A DNA stretch of 64,000 bases from Streptomyces sp. CB02058 (GTDB taxonomy: Bacteria; Actinomycetota; Actinomycetes; Streptomycetales; Streptomycetaceae), in assembly GCF_001905505.1 (NCBI RefSeq), contig NZ_LIPG01000009.1:62001-126000 (forward strand), read 5' to 3'. The notes below the pieces were generated by a model. The model was given only the letters and a program-made list of their open reading frames with translations, had not been told where the DNA came from and did no database searches. Position numbers and translations under genes: made by a program. This document shows positions 38,431 through 46,814 of the stretch, one piece after another; the first letter of the stretch is position 1; the number at the start of each line of letters is the position of its first letter.

Positions 38431-41112
38431 TCAGCCCGGCTGCTGGATCGTCCAGTGCCGGGAGTCTGTGTGCCGGGTCCGCAGGAGGAACGCGAGGATT
38501 CCCGCGGATCCGTCGCTCCAGCTCGTCGAGACGTCCCCGTATTCGGTGGGGAAGACGACGTGGCCGTCGCGGTGGGCCCGTTCGGCTGCGATGAGGCGGG
38601 CCAGGTCCTCGGCCATCGCGTGGTAGGAGGGATCCCCGGTGGCCGAGGCCATGTCGAGGAGGAAGTCGCCGTTGCCCGCCAACCCGTGGCACTGGGCGAG
38701 GGGCGCCCGGCAGGCGCGTTCGACGACGGCCCGGGCGGCGCCGCGGGCGAGTTCGGCATGGCGTTCGTCGCCGGTGGTCCGCCACAGCCGGAGCAGGAAG
38801 GAGCCGATGCCAGCCGAGCCGTGGCACCAGTAGGGCGCAGTGGGAACGTCGCCGGCCTGCGCTGGCCACTGGGCCGCCCCGCCGATGCGCACGGCGCTGG
38901 CCACCAGCTCCTCACCGGCTGCGACGGCCAGGTCCAGGTAGTCCCGGCGGTCAGCGACGGCGGCTGCTTCGAGCAGGAAGTATCCGATGCCGGACGTTCC
39001 GTGGGCGAAGCCGAGGTAGCGTTTGCCGGCCTCCTTGGCGACGGCTTCGGCCGGGATCGGCCAGCTCACGCCGGAGGGCCCGTGCTGGGCGGCGGCGGCC
39101 AGCCGGTCGGCGGCGGCGACGACGAGGTCGGCCAGCCGGGGGTCGCCGGTGCGGTGCCACAGGTGGGCGGCGGCCAGTCCGCTGCCCGCGTGGCCGTGGG
39201 TGATGTCGTAGCTGAGCGTCGACTCCTGCGGGGCCAGGGCCAGGGCCATCGCGTGGTCGACAAGGCCGCGGTGGTCGACGGCGCGTGCGGCGTCGTACAG
39301 GGCCCATGCGGTCCCCCTACCGCCGAAGTGAAGGCCGGGGCGTGTGGAGCGGGTGTCGGTCCGGTCGGCGATCCAGCGGCCCGCGGTGGATATCACCTCG
39401 GGCAGACGCGGATCGCTGGTGAGTTCGAAGTATCGGGTCAGGACGGCCAGTACGCCGGCCGCGCCCTGCTGCACGGTACAGGGGTCGGTCTCTCCGGCCC
39501 GGGTGGATACGGGCCACAGCCGCTGCGCGTCCTTCGGCGTCATCGAGTCGACGAGGTGCTCGACGATCCCCGCCGCCACGACGGCCGGTGTTGCGGCGGG
39601 CCGCGGGGCGGCTGGGCGGCGCCTGTCCGGGGCGGCGGGCGGCTGCCGCCGCGTCCCGGACAGGCGGCGCAGGGCAGCGCGGGCCATTTCCGGGTCCCAG
39701 CGCTCGGCGGGGTCGTCCTTCATCAGCCCGAGGACTATCTCAGGCAGGCCGTCCGGGAGCGGGAGCGCCCCGTCGGCGGCGGTCAGCCACTCGGCGAGCC
39801 GCTCGTCCGGGGACCGGTCGGCGGGCTGCTCGGGCAACAGGGTGGGCACCTTGCCGACGAGGACGAGGCAGAGGGTGGCTCCGAGGCTGTAGTAGTCGGC
39901 CGTCGGGGAGACGGGCGCGTCCAACAAGCGTTCGGGCGCACTGAATCCGGGGGTTCCGACCGTCGTCGGGAGGGCCTCTTCGTCCTCCAGGACGGCGAGT
40001 TCGAGGTCGATGAGGCGCAGTTCGCCGTCGGGGCGGACCATGATGTTGCCGGGGGTGAAGTCTCTCAGGACGCCGCCGCGTGCGTGGGCCGCGGCGAGGA
40101 GGTCAATCAGCCGGCCGGCCTGGGTGAGGGCGTCGGCGCGGTAACGTTCGGCGCCGGCGTCGCGGAAGTGCTCGGCCACCCAGTTGCGCAGGGGGACGCC
40201 GGGGATCTCCATCTGTGCGAGGAAGAGGTGGCCGCCGTGCTCGAACATCGCGAGGAGCTCGGGGGCCAGGCCGGTGCCGGCCAGTTTCTCCAACGCCCGC
40301 GCTTCGGCGCGCAGCCAGTCGCGTACGTCGGCGCCCGAGGCGTCGGCCTCGACGTGCGGGCGGGCCTCCTTGATGACCACCGGCGCGCCTGTGGTGACGT
40401 CAGTGCCCCGGTAGACGCCGCCCTTGTTGGTGTGGCGGATCGCCTCCCGCACAGAGAAGCGGCCGCCGAGCAGGACCGGGCCCGCCGGCGCCTGCTGCTT
40501 CTGCGGCGGGACTGGCACCGATGGGGGGAAGGGGCTGACCGCCCAGGACGGGGGCGTGTACTGGCCGATGCGCACGTCCTCGACGGGGTTACCGTCGGGG
40601 TCTTCGAAGTACCAGACCAGCAGTCCCTCGTCGGAGAGCCGCCGCTGGCCGACGAAGGCGCCGTAGCGGTAGTGGACCAGGCTGTTCACGGCGTAGGGCT
40701 GGTCGGAGAGGATCCGGGGGCCGGCCAGCCCTGCCGTGGCGGTGTGCAGTTCCTGCGCGAGGCGGGCTGCGTCGGCGTCGGACCGGGGGTAGACGGTGAT
40801 GAACTTGCCCGAGTTGCCCCGGGGTGTGGCGCGGGAGTTGAGCGCGCTCACCTGGTCCAGGGACTGGGCGAACTTGAACGCCGACTCGCCCCACAGCAGG
40901 ACGCCCAGCGCCTTGGCGAGAACCACCGGCGCGGAGGCGGACGTCGCCGACACATGCAGTTTCCAACCCTGCTTGGGGAGGTTCGCGGACTCGGGTGTGA
41001 GGTGGCACCACATCCCGTCCGTGTCGGTGGTCCACCGCGTACCCGCACCGCTGGATTCCAGTACCCGCCGGAGGACTTCTTCGAGGTCGACTTCGGTTGC
41101 GTGGCTCGTCAT
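38431..41112 (-). CDS. Class IV lanthionine synthetase (LanL)
   Basis: This 893-residue trifunctional enzyme starts at ATG 41112. The N-terminal lyase-like part (about 1-215) is followed by a Ser/Thr kinase-like domain (GGVYRGTDVTTGAPVVIKEARP; GGVLRDFTPGNIMVRPDG; LRLIDLELAV; GTPGFSAPERLLD). A LanC-type cyclase follows (ITHGHAGSGLAAAHLW; FAHGTSGIGYFLLEAA). The cyclase retains the zinc ligands: Cys about 763 in YWCHGSAGIG, and Cys-His about 808-809 in AQCHGLAGNGDFL. These separate class IV from the zinc-less class III LanKC enzymes. It phosphorylates and eliminates Ser/Thr and cyclises with Cys on the peptide encoded just downstream. Confidence 0.93.
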   Translation of the reverse strand: MTSHATEVDLEEVLRRVLESSGAGTRWTTDTDGMWCHLTPESANLPKQGWKLHVSATSASAPVVLAKALGVLLWGESAFKFAQSLDQVSALNSRATPRGNSGKFITVYPRSDADAARLAQELHTATAGLAGPRILSDQPYAVNSLVHYRYGAFVGQRRLSDEGLLVWYFEDPDGNPVEDVRIGQYTPPSWAVSPFPPSVPVPPQKQQAPAGPVLLGGRFSVREAIRHTNKGGVYRGTDVTTGAPVVIKEARPHVEADASGADVRDWLRAEARALEKLAGTGLAPELLAMFEHGGHLFLAQMEIPGVPLRNWVAEHFRDAGAERYRADALTQAGRLIDLLAAAHARGGVLRDFTPGNIMVRPDGELRLIDLELAVLEDEEALPTTVGTPGFSAPERLLDAPVSPTADYYSLGATLCLVLVGKVPTLLPEQPADRSPDERLAEWLTAADGALPLPDGLPEIVLGLMKDDPAERWDPEMARAALRRLSGTRRQPPAAPDRRRPAAPRPAATPAVVAAGIVEHLVDSMTPKDAQRLWPVSTRAGETDPCTVQQGAAGVLAVLTRYFELTSDPRLPEVISTAGRWIADRTDTRSTRPGLHFGGRGTAWALYDAARAVDHRGLVDHAMALALAPQESTLSYDITHGHAGSGLAAAHLWHRTGDPRLADLVVAAADRLAAAAQHGPSGVSWPIPAEAVAKEAGKRYLGFAHGTSGIGYFLLEAAAVADRRDYLDLAVAAGEELVASAVRIGGAAQWPAQAGDVPTAPYWCHGSAGIGSFLLRLWRTTGDERHAELARGAARAVVERACRAPLAQCHGLAGNGDFLLDMASATGDPSYHAMAEDLARLIAAERAHRDGHVVFPTEYGDVSTSWSDGSAGILAFLLRTRHTDSRHWTIQQPG

Positions 41113-41714
41113 ACCGGTCCCTCTCAACGGTGAAGACCATTGGTTGGACTATGCCTTCGGTAAGAAAAAAACGTACAACCGGGGCCCGGATCTCGTCCCT
41201 TGCTTCGACAGGCGCACGGTGGTGTTGGAAGGCCGGATGGTGTCAACCGGCGCAGAGAAGACGTGCGGGAATGGTGCGCGCGGTGATATTGCTCCGGGCG
41301 CCGGTTTGGCGCTGAAACTGATGGGACCACAAGGGACTGAACCGCCCCGCGTCCAGCAGCCCGTAAGTACCTGTTTTCAATCCTGAGCTGCACGTTTGCC
41401 CAGCTCAGGGATTCGAACGGTGCTGGTTCGGGTGCTTGCCGCAGCTGCTGGGAACGCGAAGTCGCCGAGTAGGTGTTTCTCTTACTCGGCTTGATCGAGT
41501 CCGTTGATCACGGTCTTGCGGCGGAGGAAGGGGTGGCAGTAGCGCGAGGCGGGGTTCGTCGTTGTCTCGGGCATGATCCTTGTGAGTGATGACAGAGATG
41601 GTCTGATGTTTGCTCAGTTGACGGGTGCCTACTGGTTGGACGATGACGATGACGATGACGAAGACCAGAGCGCCGAGCGGCCTTCGCCGGCTGGCTGCAT
41701 AGGTGGAAACCGGA

Positions 41715-41976
<262 letters not shown>

Positions 41977-42188
41977 GCCCCCTTGAGGGCGAACCAATGC
42001 CAGGACTCACCGACATTCGCTCTCCGCTCTCACCTACGCAGCCAGGCGCTTGGCGACCCAGCCGTGGTCATGTGGGAGGCGCCGCAGCGCACAGCTACGA
42101 ACCTGTCTGAGCCCTGTAGCGTCCCGTTCAAGGCACGTTCTATCCGGTGCCCTCGGAGGCGGGCTGGTACTCGGCTACTCGACCGGCT

Positions 42189-42224
42189 GGCTCTGTTCAC
42201 GAGAACGTTCTCGTGAACAGAGCC
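42189..42224. promoter_or_regulatory. 36-bp perfect palindrome
   Basis: GGCTCTGTTCACGAGAAC is followed immediately by its exact reverse complement, with no loop. It lies 122 nt before the secreted-protein gene. Possible explanations are an operator for a large dimer, two fused element ends (it begins GGCTCTG like the repeats at 41.7 and 9.1 kb), or a cruciform. Confidence 0.6.
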
Positions 42225-42346
42225 ACGACGGGGAATTGCAGGATTCTGCAACGTCGCTCGCGACCTTCTGCGATGATCCGGTCGCGACGCACCGGCGGCA
42301 CACCCGTCGCCACGTGCGTGACATGTCCCTGCTATCTGGAGAGTCC

Positions 42347-42802
42347 ATGAGCAAGAGGAAGACGATATATACGGTCCTCGGGACCGCTATGGCGTTCGCG
42401 GCGTCCGTCATGACCGCACCGCCAGCGGCGGCCGCCTACCCGGTAGATGTCCAGTGCTGGGGCGAGAAGGTGAAGCGCTGTGTACGCCTGGACCTCAGCG
42501 GTGGGGTCAACGCGGTCGCGAGCATCACGGACACACAGTCCGACAGCGAGAACTACGACGTCTCAGTCTCGAGCGTCTCGCTCGTCCAGAGGTGGACCGA
42601 CGTGTTCTCTGTGATCGGCAGCGCCACCGGGGAGGCCGGATGGCAAGTCGAGTGGGACCGCGCCGTGACAGGCAACACCTCCTGCTACAGCGGAGCCACC
42701 TTCCAGGTCGCGGCCACCTTCCGCTGGCGGCTGGCGGGGACCACTGGGGACTTTGCGGGCTCCCCCGAAGATCGGTGGTCCGCCACCTACACGTGCCCGT
42801 GA
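42347..42802 (+). CDS. Secreted hypothetical protein (151 aa)
   Basis: ATG 42347 follows TGGAGAG. The first 30 residues (SKRKTIYTVLGTAMAFAASV ... PPAAAA) are a signal peptide, so the mature part of about 120 residues is extracellular. It has Cys in VQCWGEKVKRCVRLDLSGG and in NTSCYSGATF and the final TYTCP, likely two disulfides. It is beta-rich (VSVSSVSLVQRWTDVFSVIG; GWQVEWDRAVTG). I do not recognise the family. A terminator lies 64 nt downstream. Confidence 0.7.
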   Translation: MSKRKTIYTVLGTAMAFAASVMTAPPAAAAYPVDVQCWGEKVKRCVRLDLSGGVNAVASITDTQSDSENYDVSVSSVSLVQRWTDVFSVIGSATGEAGWQVEWDRAVTGNTSCYSGATFQVAATFRWRLAGTTGDFAGSPEDRWSATYTCP

Positions 42803-42865
42803 CGCGTCGATAGTACGACGCGGACGACTGCTGAGGTTGAACTCGCGACCAGGTGTTCTTCTGCC

Positions 42866-42904
42866 TCCCCCGGCGGGTGAGCGGAGCGGTTACCCGCCGG
42901 GGGA
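42866..42904 (+). terminator. Terminator after the secreted-protein gene
   Basis: TCCCCCGGCGGGT (42866-42878) pairs with ACCCGCCGGGGGA (42892-42904), followed by TCTTTG. The stem is 13 bp. Confidence 0.75.
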
Positions 42905-42957
42905 TCTTTGGTGCGCCTGAGAACTTGTTTTCGATCCTGGTGCGCCATGCTGGCCCC

Positions 42958-43071
42958 ATGACGAGTAAGGGGTGGGCCGTAGCAGCCATGGCCTGGGGCG
43001 TGATGGCGGTGCTGTTCGTGGGGGTAACCCTCTGGGCGGGAGCTCTGGGAACCGTCCGGCTGGAGTCCTAA
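42958..43071 (+). CDS. Tiny membrane peptide (37 aa)
   Basis: ATG 42958 to TAA 43071 encodes MTSKGWAVAAMAWGVMAVLF continuing VGVTLWAGALGTVRLES. It has a single hydrophobic helix with short polar ends, as in many streptomycete small membrane proteins. No strong ribosome-binding site is seen. The stop lies just before the 104-bp repeat. The function is unknown. Confidence 0.4.
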   Translation: MTSKGWAVAAMAWGVMAVLFVGVTLWAGALGTVRLES

Positions 43072-43073
43072 GC

Positions 43074-43177
43074 CACTCACCGGGCGTCGGGCTCGATAGT
43101 GATCATGACGGGACGTGTCCACTCTTGGCTACGTGCCCGCAGCTCCACCCCGAGGGGCAACCTGCGCCGGATGTCGC
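43074..43177 (+). repeat. 104-bp direct repeat, right copy
   Basis: This is the same-orientation partner of 35817-35920 (CACTCACCGGGCGTCGGGCT ... CGGATGTCGC). The pair encloses about 7.1 kb: the lanthipeptide cluster, tRNA-like element 2, the secreted gene and the tiny membrane gene. Confidence 0.7.
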
Positions 43178-43180
43178 AGC

Positions 43181-43510
43181 TCACTCCAGCCCGGTCTGCG
43201 GATTGCAGATCTGGCACGTCTCGATGTCGGGCTCGGCCAGGGCGATGACCGCTTCCTCGCGGCTGATGAACCCGAAGTCGTTCTTGTACAGCGTGCAGTT
43301 CCCGCGGTGCAGCAGCGCGCTCTCGCTGGAGCGCTGAGGCTGGATCTTCCATGACTGCTCAGCTCGTGCCTGCTTCCGCCTGCGTTTGTCCTGCTGCTCC
43401 TGGGCCTCGAGCTCGCGGACCTTCTGGTCCGCGCACCGCAGCTGCCACGCGAGGTACTCCCGCGTGGCCCGCCACTTCTCGAGCCGGGATATCCCACCGG
43501 ATTCCGACAC
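43181..43510 (-). CDS. DUF6233-like protein
   Basis: This 109-residue protein starts at GTG 43510. The N-terminal half is a coiled-coil-like helix (SRLEKWRATREYLAWQLRCA, RELEAQEQQDKRRRKQARAE). The C-terminal half has LLHRGNCTLYKNDFGFISRE and IETCQICNPQTGLE, matching the 'H.G.C......REEA..AL......C..C.P.T.L' pattern of DUF6233. These proteins are abundant in streptomycete accessory DNA. The Cys/His residues may bind zinc. The role is unknown. It follows the next gene by 5 nt, so both are probably one transcript. Confidence 0.75.
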   Translation of the reverse strand: MSESGGISRLEKWRATREYLAWQLRCADQKVRELEAQEQQDKRRRKQARAEQSWKIQPQRSSESALLHRGNCTLYKNDFGFISREEAVIALAEPDIETCQICNPQTGLE

Positions 43511-43515
43511 CGGAC

Positions 43516-43869
43516 TCAGGCCGCCTCGGCCGCCGCCGGCTGTTCATGGGCGTGCTGGAGAACCATCCGGCCTTCCACGACATCGCCCCGCTCCAGCGTC
43601 GCCCAGAACGGGTGGGTCGCCACCTGGGTACTCAGCTCGAGGAGCTCGGCCCGGAACCGCGCGACCTTCTGGCGCTGCTCGTCGGTGTAGCCGGGGCTGT
43701 CGGGCTTGGCGGACCGGTACCCGCTGTGCAGCTGCTTGTCACCTTCCCAGCCGGGCATCGGCTCGGCCGACCACGGCAGGGTCCGGGCGTACCGCTCGTA
43801 GGCGGCGCGGGTCTGGTGGAGGGCGAGCTGGGCGTCGCACAGGTCCTGGGGGAAGGTGTAGGTCGGCAC
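43516..43869 (-). CDS. Conserved streptomycete hypothetical protein (117 aa)
   Basis: The protein starts at GTG 43869 (MPTYTFPQDLCDAQLALHQT) and has LPWSAEPMPGWEGDKQLHSG, GYTDEQRQKVARFRAELLEL and VATHPFWATLERGDVVEGRM. This W/P-rich layout is shared by a family found beside DUF6233 genes in accessory regions, which supports the pairing seen here. It is mostly helical and cytosolic, with no known activity. The gene is the first of the two. Confidence 0.75.
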   Translation of the reverse strand: MPTYTFPQDLCDAQLALHQTRAAYERYARTLPWSAEPMPGWEGDKQLHSGYRSAKPDSPGYTDEQRQKVARFRAELLELSTQVATHPFWATLERGDVVEGRMVLQHAHEQPAAAEAA

Positions 43870-44101
43870 GCCAAAATAATACGTCTGTTCGAATTACGTG
43901 TGCGAGTCCAACGCCGCCGACCGGCTCGCGTTCCATCCGATCGGCCCACCGCGCGCCGGCGTCGTGGGCCGCGGCTGTCCTCGCGTGGTAGCGCCGATGC
44001 ATCCTTGAGGTGGCTTCTGGGTTGGAATGTGAGCTTTGCCGGAATCGATGAAAGTTATGCAGAACGGCGCTCGCGGGTGACAAACTCGCAGTTCAGCGAG
44101 A

Positions 44102-44612
44102 GTGCTCCCCGCGCACGCGGGGATGGCCCCGGAACGCGCGGCTAGCTGCCGACGCGAACGGAGTGCTCCCCGCGCACGCGGGGATGGCCCCAAGGCGGGC
44201 GAGCTCAGCGGGTCAACTGGCGTGTGCTCCCCGCGCACGCGGGGATGGCCCCGACACCAGGCGGTCGGCAACGATCACGAGCTCGTGCTCCCCGCGCACG
44301 CGGGGATGGTCCCACGACGGCGCTCTCCATACACATCAGCCCGGCGTGCTCCCCGCGCCCGCGGGGATGGCCCCATGCAGCGCATCATCATCGCGGGTGC
44401 CAAGCAGTGCTCCCTGCCTCCGCAGGGATGGTCCCAAGGACAAGATGCTGCTGGCCGTCCATATGCGGTGCTCCCCGCCCCTGCGGGGATGGTCCTCGGA
44501 GGTGTAGTGGTGCTGCCGTCACGTGCTCCCCGTGCTTGCGGGGATGGCTCCTCACCGAACCGAAGCGTCGGGGTGAACCGCTGCTGTTCCCCGTGCCGCG
44601 GGCTGCCCCCGG
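44102..44612 (+). CRISPR. CRISPR array 3 (eight repeats plus a degenerate ninth)
   Basis: Repeats start GTGCTCCCCGCG and mostly end GGGGATGGCCCC at 44102, 44163, 44224, 44285, 44346, 44407 and 44468 (61-nt period), then 44523 (55-nt step, 26-nt spacer) and a decayed one near 44584. Repeats become more divergent to the right, the distal end. The left flank (about 44045-44101: GAAAGTTATGCAGAAC ... GCAGTTCAGCGAGA) resembles that of array 2 and is a likely leader. It is type I-E with no cas genes in the window. The right end merges into a decayed regulator gene. Confidence 0.92.
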
Positions 44613-45120
44613 AGCCGTTCGGCATGGCCAGGCGCTCCTCGCTGAAGCCGAACTCGCCCCCCACCCCGTCGTGCAGGTCGTCCAGCGAGCCGTCCCCCGC
44701 CTCGGTGGAGATGGCAAGGGCACGTTGCGCCCAGGACATGTCCCCGAGGGGGCCCGTACGCGCGGGCCTCGATGGCTGCGAGGCGACGGCGGGCGACGTC
44801 GCCGAGTCCGGGCAGCATGGCGGCCCGCCGGGCGTACTGCGCCGCGTCGGCGGGGCGGCCGGAGAAGTAGGAGATGTAGGCGAGTGTGCCGTCGTGTAGG
44901 CGCGCAGCGGCTCGAACCGTGCGGTCTCGCTGTACAGAGCGGCCGACCGCGCGAGGCGTGTGGCGCCGTCGAACGAGCCCCGAGCCCAGATCGAACACAG
45001 CCGTGGCGAGAACGGCGCATGCCTGCCCGGCAAGGAGGAGGTCATCACCTGACACGGCCTCAACATTGAAGAAGCAGCAGCCTCCGTGGACGGGCTCGTC
45101 GTAGGAGTCGTCATCACACA
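44590..45120 (-). pseudogene. Frameshifted regulator C-terminal region
   Basis: Pieces of a helical regulator C-terminal domain appear in different minus-strand frames: DDLLLAGQACAVLATAVFDLG, LAYISYFSGRPADAAQYARRAAMLPGLG, and, after a frame change, MSWAQRALAIS and DDLHDGVGGEFGFSEERLAM. The last phrase is typical near the end of streptomycete XRE/TPR-type regulators. The N-terminal HTH is absent and the 3' end runs into the CRISPR array. Confidence 0.65.
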
Positions 45121-45261
45121 CCCCCGGCCGGTTGCGTTGATGTGCGTCAGTCCCTCTGGCAGGGTGACGCTGCACACCGGGCAGTGAGTTCGATCTTGAG
45201 CAGGACCAACGACCCAGCGCCGGTCAGGACGCGGCTGCGGACATCAAGCGGGGAGGGCCCC

Positions 45262-46086
45262 ATGCTGAAGCAGGTCGCCGAAGGCGTGCTGATCCACCGG
45301 AGTGAGTTGCTCGAGAACAACACCGTTGTCGTGCATGGCCGGGACGGCGTGCTACTCGTAGACGCCGGGATCACCAGTGCCGAAATGACCTGCTTGGCGA
45401 AAGACCTTCGTGGGCTGGGCCGGCCCGTGGTGGCGGGCTTCTCGACGCATCCTGACTGGGATCACGTGCTCTGGCACGCCGAACTCGGTGAAGCGCCTCG
45501 TTACGGCACAGCCCGCTGTGCGGCTGTTATGCAGGATGTGTTCTCGAACGCGGACTGGAAGGTCGGCGTCGCCGAGGGGCTGCCGCCGGAAATCGCCGAG
45601 GACACACCACTGGACTTGTACGGCCTTATCACTGGATTGCCTGCTGAAACCGCGCAGCTTCCCTGGCACGGCCCCAAGGTGCGGATCATTGAGCATCCGG
45701 CGCATGCCCCGGGCCATGCGGCCCTGCTGATCGAAGAACGCCGAGTTCTCATCGCCGGCGACATGCTCTCCGATGTCTTCGTTCCCATGCTCGACGACAG
45801 CGACAACCCGATTGAGGACTACCTCGTCGGGCTGGGGCTTCTTGAGGGCGTAGCGGACGACGTCGATGTCCTCATCCCCGGACATGGGTCCGTCGCCAGG
45901 AATGATGAGGTACGCGCAAGAATCAAACTGGATCGAGCGTACGTGGAGGACCTACGTGACGCCCGGGTTTCCAGCGACCCACGGGTCGTATCACCCAAGC
46001 CCGGCTGGGAGTGGGCAAGCGGCATTCACGAAGCGCAGGCCCGAAACCTCGCCCGAGGAAGTGAGCGCGAAGGGACGCCCGACTAG
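45262..46086 (+). CDS. Metallo-beta-lactamase-fold hydrolase
   Basis: This 274-residue protein starts at ATG 45262 behind GGGAGGG. The metal-binding motif is FSTHPDWDHVLW (HPDWDH, residues 63-68). Further ligands are in EHPAHAPGHAALLI, LIAGDMLSDVFVPML and VLIPGHGSVAR. The order is that of MBL hydrolases acting on small esters, lactones or thioesters in the cytoplasm. The HxHxDH motif appears as HPDWDH, with the first two His positions partly replaced, so metal content may differ. It is isolated from neighbours. Confidence 0.85.
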   Translation: MLKQVAEGVLIHRSELLENNTVVVHGRDGVLLVDAGITSAEMTCLAKDLRGLGRPVVAGFSTHPDWDHVLWHAELGEAPRYGTARCAAVMQDVFSNADWKVGVAEGLPPEIAEDTPLDLYGLITGLPAETAQLPWHGPKVRIIEHPAHAPGHAALLIEERRVLIAGDMLSDVFVPMLDDSDNPIEDYLVGLGLLEGVADDVDVLIPGHGSVARNDEVRARIKLDRAYVEDLRDARVSSDPRVVSPKPGWEWASGIHEAQARNLARGSEREGTPD

Positions 46087-46274
46087 AGAGCTGCTTCCGC
46101 CACAAGGCGACCGTGAGATGTCCTCTTTCGGGTAACGATGAGGGCACCGCGACGCTTGAGTGGTGGGCCAACCGATCGACAGGTACGGGCAGGCTCCGTG
46201 CGCAGGTCGCGGTCCGTACCGCCGGAGACATCTGGACGTCCGGAGCGACGCTCGGATCTCCCCTGGGGGGGCGT

Positions 46275-46814
46275 TCAGGGATGCAGCCTCTTCACCATCA
46301 CGGCGTACACCGGTGAGTCGGCGAACGGCTGCTGCTCGCCCGCCTTCTTGTAGCCCCACGTCTCGTACAGTTCCTGGACTCTTGGGTGGGTCACGTCGAC
46401 CAGGAGCACGGCGAGGTCTTCGTTCCGCTCCTTCAGCAGGGCTTCGTGCAGACGATCCGAGATGCCCTGCTTCCGCCACTGCGGGCGCACCATGACCTCG
46501 GAAACGGCATAGGTCGCGGTGTGGCCGTTGTCCGGCTCGAAGGTGGTGGAGCGCCACCATTCGCGGCCCGATTGCTGCGGGGCACCGTAGGCGAAGCCGG
46601 TCGGCTCGTCGCCGTCGAAGGCGACGACGCAGGTGAAGCCGTTCATCTCCGACCAGTGGTCCACGAACCAGGGGAACCGCTGGTGGAACTCGTCACCCAT
46701 GGCATCGGCGTAGGCGTCGGCGTGCACATCGATCAGCATCTGCCTGAAGCTGTCCGGAAGGCTTCCATGGCCGTAGTGCTGCAGGTCGATCACCGTGGTC
46801 ACGCTCGACTCCAT
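46275..46814 (-). CDS. GNAT-family N-acetyltransferase
   Basis: This 179-residue protein has the GNAT core: FTCVVAFDGDEPTGFAYGAP (strands 2-4), AVSEVMVRPQWRKQGISDRLHEALL (motif A with RxxGxG/A-like QWRKQGIS for acetyl-CoA pyrophosphate) and VTHPRVQELYETWGYKKAGE (motif B). The substrate is unknown; candidates are small amines or protein N-termini. Its start at 46814 lies 16 nt inside the upstream regulator gene, so the two are translationally linked. Confidence 0.85.
   Translation of the reverse strand: MESSVTTVIDLQHYGHGSLPDSFRQMLIDVHADAYADAMGDEFHQRFPWFVDHWSEMNGFTCVVAFDGDEPTGFAYGAPQQSGREWWRSTTFEPDNGHTATYAVSEVMVRPQWRKQGISDRLHEALLKERNEDLAVLLVDVTHPRVQELYETWGYKKAGEQQPFADSPVYAVMVKRLHP

Noticed and set aside
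38455..41133. Plus-strand open frame of 892 codons opposite the lanthionine synthetase gene
   Set aside because: It lies entirely antisense to a clear LanL gene. Gly/Arg/Val-rich composition comes from high-GC shadow coding, and no domain or ribosome-binding site is seen.
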